Assembly (NCBI GenBank): GCA_951812805.1
Contig: CATOSZ010000001.1
Coordinates: forward strand, 682,001 to 746,000
Length of the DNA: 64,000 nt
Source of the DNA: an uncultured Alphaproteobacteria bacterium
GTDB taxonomy: Bacteria; Pseudomonadota; Alphaproteobacteria; GCA-2731375
Direction of reading: 5' to 3'
Position 1 is the first letter of the stretch. Every line of letters starts with the position of its first letter. The position numbers and the translations under genes were made by a program. Under the pieces are notes generated by a model, which searched no databases, was not told the DNA's origin, and saw only the letters and a list, made by a program, of their open reading frames with translations. Positions 59,965 through 64,000 of the stretch are shown in pieces.

Positions 59965-62076
59965 CTACTCCGCCGCGAGGTGCAGGCCGAGACGGCGGCG
60001 CAGCGCGCCATCGAGCGCGCGCGCCTCACCGATCGGCGGCAGGACACGGGGCGGCGTCAGCGACAACCGCATGGGCGAGCCGAGCGACGGCCAGGGCCGC
60101 CCGGCCGCGTTGTTCGTCATCGGCAGCAGCGCGCGCGCCGCGACCAGGGGATGCTCCGCCGCCTCCCAGATGCCGACGACGGGCCGCGCGCGAAAGCCCG
60201 AGGCCGCCAACGCCGATACCGCCTCGTCCACCGGCAACGCCGTGACATCGGGCGGCGTGCCGTCACCCTCCGCATAGACATACCCCTCGGCACAGGCGAG
60301 CACCTGGCGGGCCGGCGGGGCCTCGTCTCCCCCATTCCAGGCCGTTTGCGTCATCCACAGCGCGATGTCCTGCATGGCGATGTCGACCTCCTGGCCGACG
60401 CCCGTGGCCTCGCGCTGCTCCAACGCGGCGAGAAGGGCGACCAGGCCGAGCTGCCCGCCGGCGATATCCCCCATGGAAACGCCCGACTTCAAGGGCGTCT
60501 CGCCATCGCGGGTCAGGTCCATGAAGCCGGACATCGACTGCACGATGGTGTCGACCGCCGGCCGGCCGGGATAGGCACTCTCCGCGCCGAAGCCGGAGAT
60601 GGCGCAATAGATCAGCCGGGGATTGATCCGCAGCAGGGCCTCGCCATCGAAGCCGAGCTTGGCGAGCGCGCCCGGCTTCAAGTTCTCCAGCAGGATGTCG
60701 GCACCGGCCAGCAGCAGGCGGAAATCCTCCGCCCCCGCGTCCGTGTTGATGTCGAGGGCGAGCGCCGTCTTGCCGCTGTTCGAAAAGGCGAAGTAATAGC
60801 TGAGCCCGTCCTGGTGCGGCGCCCAGGTCCGCCCGGGATCGCCGCCCGTCGGCTCGATCTTCAAGACCTCCGCGCCGAGTGCCGCCAGGTGCCGCCCGGC
60901 GAGCGGCGCCGTGGTGTACTGACCGATCTCCAGCACCCGCAGCCCGGCGAGCGGCAGGTCCGCCGTCCCCTCGCTCGCCACGGCGATCTCGCTCGCCGCG
61001 ACGCTATCGCCGAGCCAGGCGCGCGCCTCGTCCACCGCCGGCACAGTCTCGGCCACGCGGGCTTGCCAGCCGCTCGCGCGCAGCATCGGGCCCGGCACGC
61101 GAATGCGGGCGCCGCTCGCGCCGTCGACCGCCTCGCGCACCATCTCGCGGTGCCGGATGTTCGCCTCGCCGGCCATCTCCGCCATGGTGACGATGGGGCC
61201 GCCCGGAATGCTCGCCGTCTTCAGCGCGTCGAGGGCCTCCGCGATGCTGACCGAGGCGGCCCATTCACCGATCCGCGCATCCAGCCGTTCGCGGTTCCGC
61301 ACCCGGCTCGGCACGTCCTCGAAGCCGGGCTCGTCGACCAGCTCCGCCGCGCCCATCGCCGGGCAGAGCCTGAGCCATTGCGCCTGGCTCGGGCAGCACA
61401 TCAAGATCCAGCCGTCGGCGCACTCATAGCCGTTCCACGGCGCCGTCAGGGAATGGGCGTTGCCGAGGCGGCCGATCTGCTCGCCCCCGAAGTAGGCGGG
61501 AAGGAAGGTCGGCAGGGCGTTGATGGCGACGTCGAACAGCGCGACGTCGACATCCTGCGCCGGGCCGTCGCGGCGCCGCACGCGGAGCGCGGAGAGCACC
61601 GCGGCCGCGATATAGAGCGAGGCGGAGAATTCCAGCGCCGGAGCGCCGATCGGCACCGGCGGGCCGTCGGCCAGGCCCGTCGTCTCCATGATCCCGGTCA
61701 TCGCCTGGATCTCGCCGTCGCTGGCGCCTGAGGCCTCCTGGCCGGCACCGAACGCGGTGAGGTCGACGCGCACGCTGTTCGGGCCCGACGTGGTGACGCC
61801 GGCGAGCGGCCCGCCATCATCGCTCGACGCGAGGATGACGTCGGCGCGGCGCAAGACTTCGTCCAGCAGCCCGCCGTCGCTGGCCGGATCGACCCGCAGG
61901 CTCCGCTTGCCCGCGGCGAAGCCCGCGCGGTGGCGCCACTTGTGCCCGCGATCCGCCGCCGTCTCGATCAGCAGCACTTCGGCACCGAGTTCGGCCAGCA
62001 GGCCGCCGGCGCCGCCGATGCCGATCCGCCCGCCGAGTTCGACGACCAGAATGTCTTCCAGAGGTAACCGCACCAT
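59965..62076 (-). CDS. Tandem CaiB/BaiF-type (class III) CoA transferase
   Basis: 703 residues, two fused class III CoA transferase domains, where most members have one. The second domain (from about residue 365, LAGLRVLEIGQYTTAPLAGRHLAALGAEVLKIEP) keeps the catalytic Asp near residue 537 in GVSMGDIAGGQLG. In the first domain the matching position reads PALEFSASL with Glu near 149, so only one active site may be canonical. Moves CoA from one acyl group to another acid. 13 bases behind an acyl-CoA dehydrogenase gene, in an operon for acid breakdown. Confidence 0.9.
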   Translation of the reverse strand: MVRLPLEDILVVELGGRIGIGGAGGLLAELGAEVLLIETAADRGHKWRHRAGFAAGKRSLRVDPASDGGLLDEVLRRADVILASSDDGGPLAGVTTSGPNSVRVDLTAFGAGQEASGASDGEIQAMTGIMETTGLADGPPVPIGAPALEFSASLYIAAAVLSALRVRRRDGPAQDVDVALFDVAINALPTFLPAYFGGEQIGRLGNAHSLTAPWNGYECADGWILMCCPSQAQWLRLCPAMGAAELVDEPGFEDVPSRVRNRERLDARIGEWAASVSIAEALDALKTASIPGGPIVTMAEMAGEANIRHREMVREAVDGASGARIRVPGPMLRASGWQARVAETVPAVDEARAWLGDSVAASEIAVASEGTADLPLAGLRVLEIGQYTTAPLAGRHLAALGAEVLKIEPTGGDPGRTWAPHQDGLSYYFAFSNSGKTALALDINTDAGAEDFRLLLAGADILLENLKPGALAKLGFDGEALLRINPRLIYCAISGFGAESAYPGRPAVDTIVQSMSGFMDLTRDGETPLKSGVSMGDIAGGQLGLVALLAALEQREATGVGQEVDIAMQDIALWMTQTAWNGGDEAPPARQVLACAEGYVYAEGDGTPPDVTALPVDEAVSALAASGFRARPVVGIWEAAEHPLVAARALLPMTNNAAGRPWPSLGSPMRLSLTPPRVLPPIGEARALDGALRRRLGLHLAAE

Positions 62077-62089
62077 CGCCTTGATCTCC

Positions 62090-63241
62090 CTAGCGGAAGG
62101 CCGCCTGCCCGGTAATCTCCCGCCCCTGAATGAGCGTCAGGATCTCGTTCGTCGCGTCCGGCACGGCCAGCATGCGGACGTCGCGCCACAGCCGTTCGAG
62201 GCCGGTTTCCCGCCCGATGCCCATGGCACCGTGGCAATGCATGGCGAGGCTGACGGCCTGTTCGCAGGCCGTCGTAGCATGCCGCTTGGCCATGGCGGAG
62301 ACGCCGTTCGCCCGCTCGCCCCGGTCCACCGTGTCGAGCGCCATGTAGCAGAGCAGGCGGCTGGAGACGATGGCGCTCTCGATGTCGGCCAGGTTCTTCT
62401 GGACCAGCTGATGGCCGGCGATCGGCTTGCCGAACTGATGGCGCACGCCGGCATAGTCGACCGCCGCCTCGAAGGCCCGCTGCGCGAGGCCGACGGCGGC
62501 GAGGCCGACCAGCGGCCGGTTGACGTTCCAGGTGAGCGTCAGCAACCGCGCCGCGTCCCCCGCCTCGCCGAGCGCGTTGCTCGCCGGCACGCGGCACTCC
62601 TCGAAGACCCACTCGCCGAGATGGCCCTGGTTCAGGCCCAGCACCGGGATCTCGCGCGCTTCGAACGGCGAATGCTCGCGCTCGACCACGATCCGGCGCA
62701 GCGCGCCGCGGCCCGAGGCCTCGATCTCCTGGCAGGTGACGTTGGCGATGTCGGCGATCGAGGCGTTGGTGATCCAGGATTTGCGCCCGTCGATCACCAG
62801 TTCCTCGCCCTCGCGCCGCACCCGGGCCTTGATCTCGCGCGGGTTGGAGCCAACGTCCGGTTCCGTCGTGCCGGTACCGCAGAACTTGCGCCCGGCCAGC
62901 AGGTCGGGGAGGAAACGCTCGCGCTGTTCGGGCGTGCTTTCGGAATGCAGGCGCATGATGGTCACTTCGTGGCCCATCAACGAGATCGCGATGTGCGGCG
63001 GCAGCTGTTCGAACATGATGCCGTAGTCGAGCATGGCGAGGCCGCCGCCGCCATCGTCCGCCGGCACCCGCGGCGCCATCAAACCGTGGTTCGCCAGCAG
63101 GGCATAGATCTGAAGCATGGCGGCCCGCGGCAGGGGCTGGTCGGGATCGTTGGCCTCCAAGATCGGCCGAATGTCGCGCTCGGTCATGCGGCGGGTGGCG
63201 TCCCGCATCAAAATTTGTTCGCTGGAAAGCTGGAAGTTCAT
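62090..63241 (-). CDS. Acyl-CoA dehydrogenase
   Basis: 383 residues. Family blocks: LLAGRKFCGTGTTEPDVGSN, KSWITNASIADIANV, LTWNVNRPLVGLAAVGLAQRAFEAAVDYAGVRHQFGKPIAGHQLVQ and HCHGAMGIGRETGLERLWRDVRM. Near the end, where medium-chain type enzymes have YEGT with the catalytic Glu, this protein reads PDATNEI, an Asp in that place. Another residue may serve as base, as in isovaleryl- or long-chain-type members, or activity may be altered. FAD enzyme that introduces a double bond into an acyl-CoA. 13 bases behind an SDR gene. Confidence 0.88.
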   Translation of the reverse strand: MNFQLSSEQILMRDATRRMTERDIRPILEANDPDQPLPRAAMLQIYALLANHGLMAPRVPADDGGGGLAMLDYGIMFEQLPPHIAISLMGHEVTIMRLHSESTPEQRERFLPDLLAGRKFCGTGTTEPDVGSNPREIKARVRREGEELVIDGRKSWITNASIADIANVTCQEIEASGRGALRRIVVEREHSPFEAREIPVLGLNQGHLGEWVFEECRVPASNALGEAGDAARLLTLTWNVNRPLVGLAAVGLAQRAFEAAVDYAGVRHQFGKPIAGHQLVQKNLADIESAIVSSRLLCYMALDTVDRGERANGVSAMAKRHATTACEQAVSLAMHCHGAMGIGRETGLERLWRDVRMLAVPDATNEILTLIQGREITGQAAFR

Positions 63242-63254
63242 GCGCGCGTCCTCC

Positions 63255-64000
63255 TCACGGCATCACGAAGCCGCCGTTGACGCTCATCACCTGGCCGGTG
63301 ACCCAGCCGGCGCGCCGGCTCACCAGATAGAGGATGGCGCCGGCGATGTCGTCGGGCTCGCCCAAACGGCGCGTCGGATACATGCGCAGCACGGTCTGCT
63401 CCCGGCGCGCATACTTTTCCTCGCCCATGGAGGCGCGCAGGCCCGCCTCACGCTCCTGACGCAACTCGGTGTTGGTGGCGCCGGGCGAGACGATGTTGAG
63501 GGTGACGCCGTTGCGCCCGACCTCCTGGGCGACCGACTTCACCAGGGCGACGACCCCCGCCTTGGCGGCGGCGTAATAGGAGAGCCTCGCCTGGCCGACC
63601 CGCGCCGCGTCGGACGCCAGGCAGACGATCCGGCCATAGCCCCGCTCGCACATCCCGGGCAGGACCGCGTGGATGGCGTTCATCGGCCCCGACAGGCAGA
63701 CGTCCAGCATCCGCGCCCAGTCCTCCGGCGCGCTGTCCATGAAGGTCTTGTCGTCCAGCACGGCGGCGGAATTCACCAGGATGGCGGGCGGGCCCAGCTC
63801 CGCCTCGACCCGCGCCAGCAGATCCGCGATCGAGTCGGTCGAGGTGATGTCGCAGCCGACGCCGATCGCCGCCGCGCCCTCATCGGCGAGACGCGCCGCG
63901 GCCGCCTCGGCGGCGCCCGCATCGATGTCGGCGATGGCGACCTTGCCCCCCTCGCCCACGAGCTGGCGGGCCGCGGCGAAACCGATTCCCCGGGCGGCCC
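63255..64000 (-). CDS. Short-chain dehydrogenase/reductase (5' end outside window)
   Basis: The frame stays open to the window edge; the first visible residues AARGIGFAAARQLVGEGGKVAIADIDA show that only the first few residues are missing. NSAAVLDD replaces NNAG, active-site YYAAAK, and the C-terminal AGWVTGQVMSVNGGFVMP. Likely the hydroxyacyl-CoA or alcohol dehydrogenase of the CoA-dependent operon that continues with the acyl-CoA dehydrogenase and CoA transferase genes. Confidence 0.88.
   Translation of the reverse strand, partial: AARGIGFAAARQLVGEGGKVAIADIDAGAAEAAAARLADEGAAAIGVGCDITSTDSIADLLARVEAELGPPAILVNSAAVLDDKTFMDSAPEDWARMLDVCLSGPMNAIHAVLPGMCERGYGRIVCLASDAARVGQARLSYYAAAKAGVVALVKSVAQEVGRNGVTLNIVSPGATNTELRQEREAGLRASMGEEKYARREQTVLRMYPTRRLGEPDDIAGAILYLVSRRAGWVTGQVMSVNGGFVMP

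Overview
The window is GC-rich, densely coded, double-stranded bacterial DNA. Its gene content is typical of a metabolically versatile alphaproteobacterium, perhaps of Rhodospirillales type: an NADH-dehydrogenase-like/SelD fusion, mgs/glx-type glutamate synthase-like genes, a TRAP permease, peptide-type ABC uptake, many SDRs, amidases, CoA ligase and transferase genes, and flavin monooxygenases. The taxonomic guess is inference from gene types only. No rRNA, tRNA, CRISPR array or phage module was seen.

Layout. 1-6251: partial selD fusion, hybrid histidine kinase, a class IV aminotransferase close to (R)-amine transaminases, and a LysR regulator. 6359-14368: an MFS exporter gene split by a three-level nest of insertion sequences. 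An IS21-family element (7055-13922) sits in the exporter, a second IS21-family element (8635-12870) sits in the first one's istA, and an IS3-family element (9242-10494) sits in the loop of a hairpin just after the second element's istB. Each level has inverted ends and a target duplication, and removing each IS21 insertion restores the reading frame exactly. 14286-22460: DMT exporter, MarR-GNAT fusion, two SDRs, an ArsR/DUF2703 divergent pair, a TauD-type dioxygenase, an acyl-CoA ligase, a cupin and a small membrane protein.

22525-29464: an LLM flavoprotein gene followed by mgsA, mgsB and mgsC (N-methylglutamate synthase/GlxBCD type). Two different ISs are stacked at one CTAG that overlaps the mgsA stop, separating mgsA from mgsB. 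Without them the two genes would be 3 nt apart. 29609-35348: type II secretion genes L, M, C, D and K without the ATPase, inner-membrane platform or pseudopilin genes. 35370-41433: an AtzG/AtzE-like amidase pair diverging from a second amidase, a PP-type phosphatase, an orphan TRAP large permease and an SDR. 41430-47056: a five-gene peptide-type ABC importer read from the binding-protein gene, with a very strong hairpin between the binding-protein and first permease genes.

47203-52438: an operon of a D-lactate/glycolate-type FAD dehydrogenase, an M81/MlrC protein and a D-cysteine desulfhydrase-like gene, the last split by an ISAs1 element. 52565-57073: a one-strand cluster of Baeyer-Villiger monooxygenase, LLM monooxygenase, GFA-fold protein, epoxide-hydrolase-like enzyme and XRE regulator, which looks like an oxidative ring-opening or ketone degradation module. 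57097-59954: a membrane-anchored nucleotidyltransferase fusion overlapping a GNAT gene, divergent from a LysR gene. 59965-64000: a CoA-dependent catabolic operon (SDR, acyl-CoA dehydrogenase, tandem CaiB/BaiF CoA transferase) running off the right edge.

The strongest single signals are the IS nest, the double IS at the mgsA-mgsB junction and the membrane-nucleotidyltransferase fusion. All functional names come from reading motifs and remembered family patterns, not from searches.
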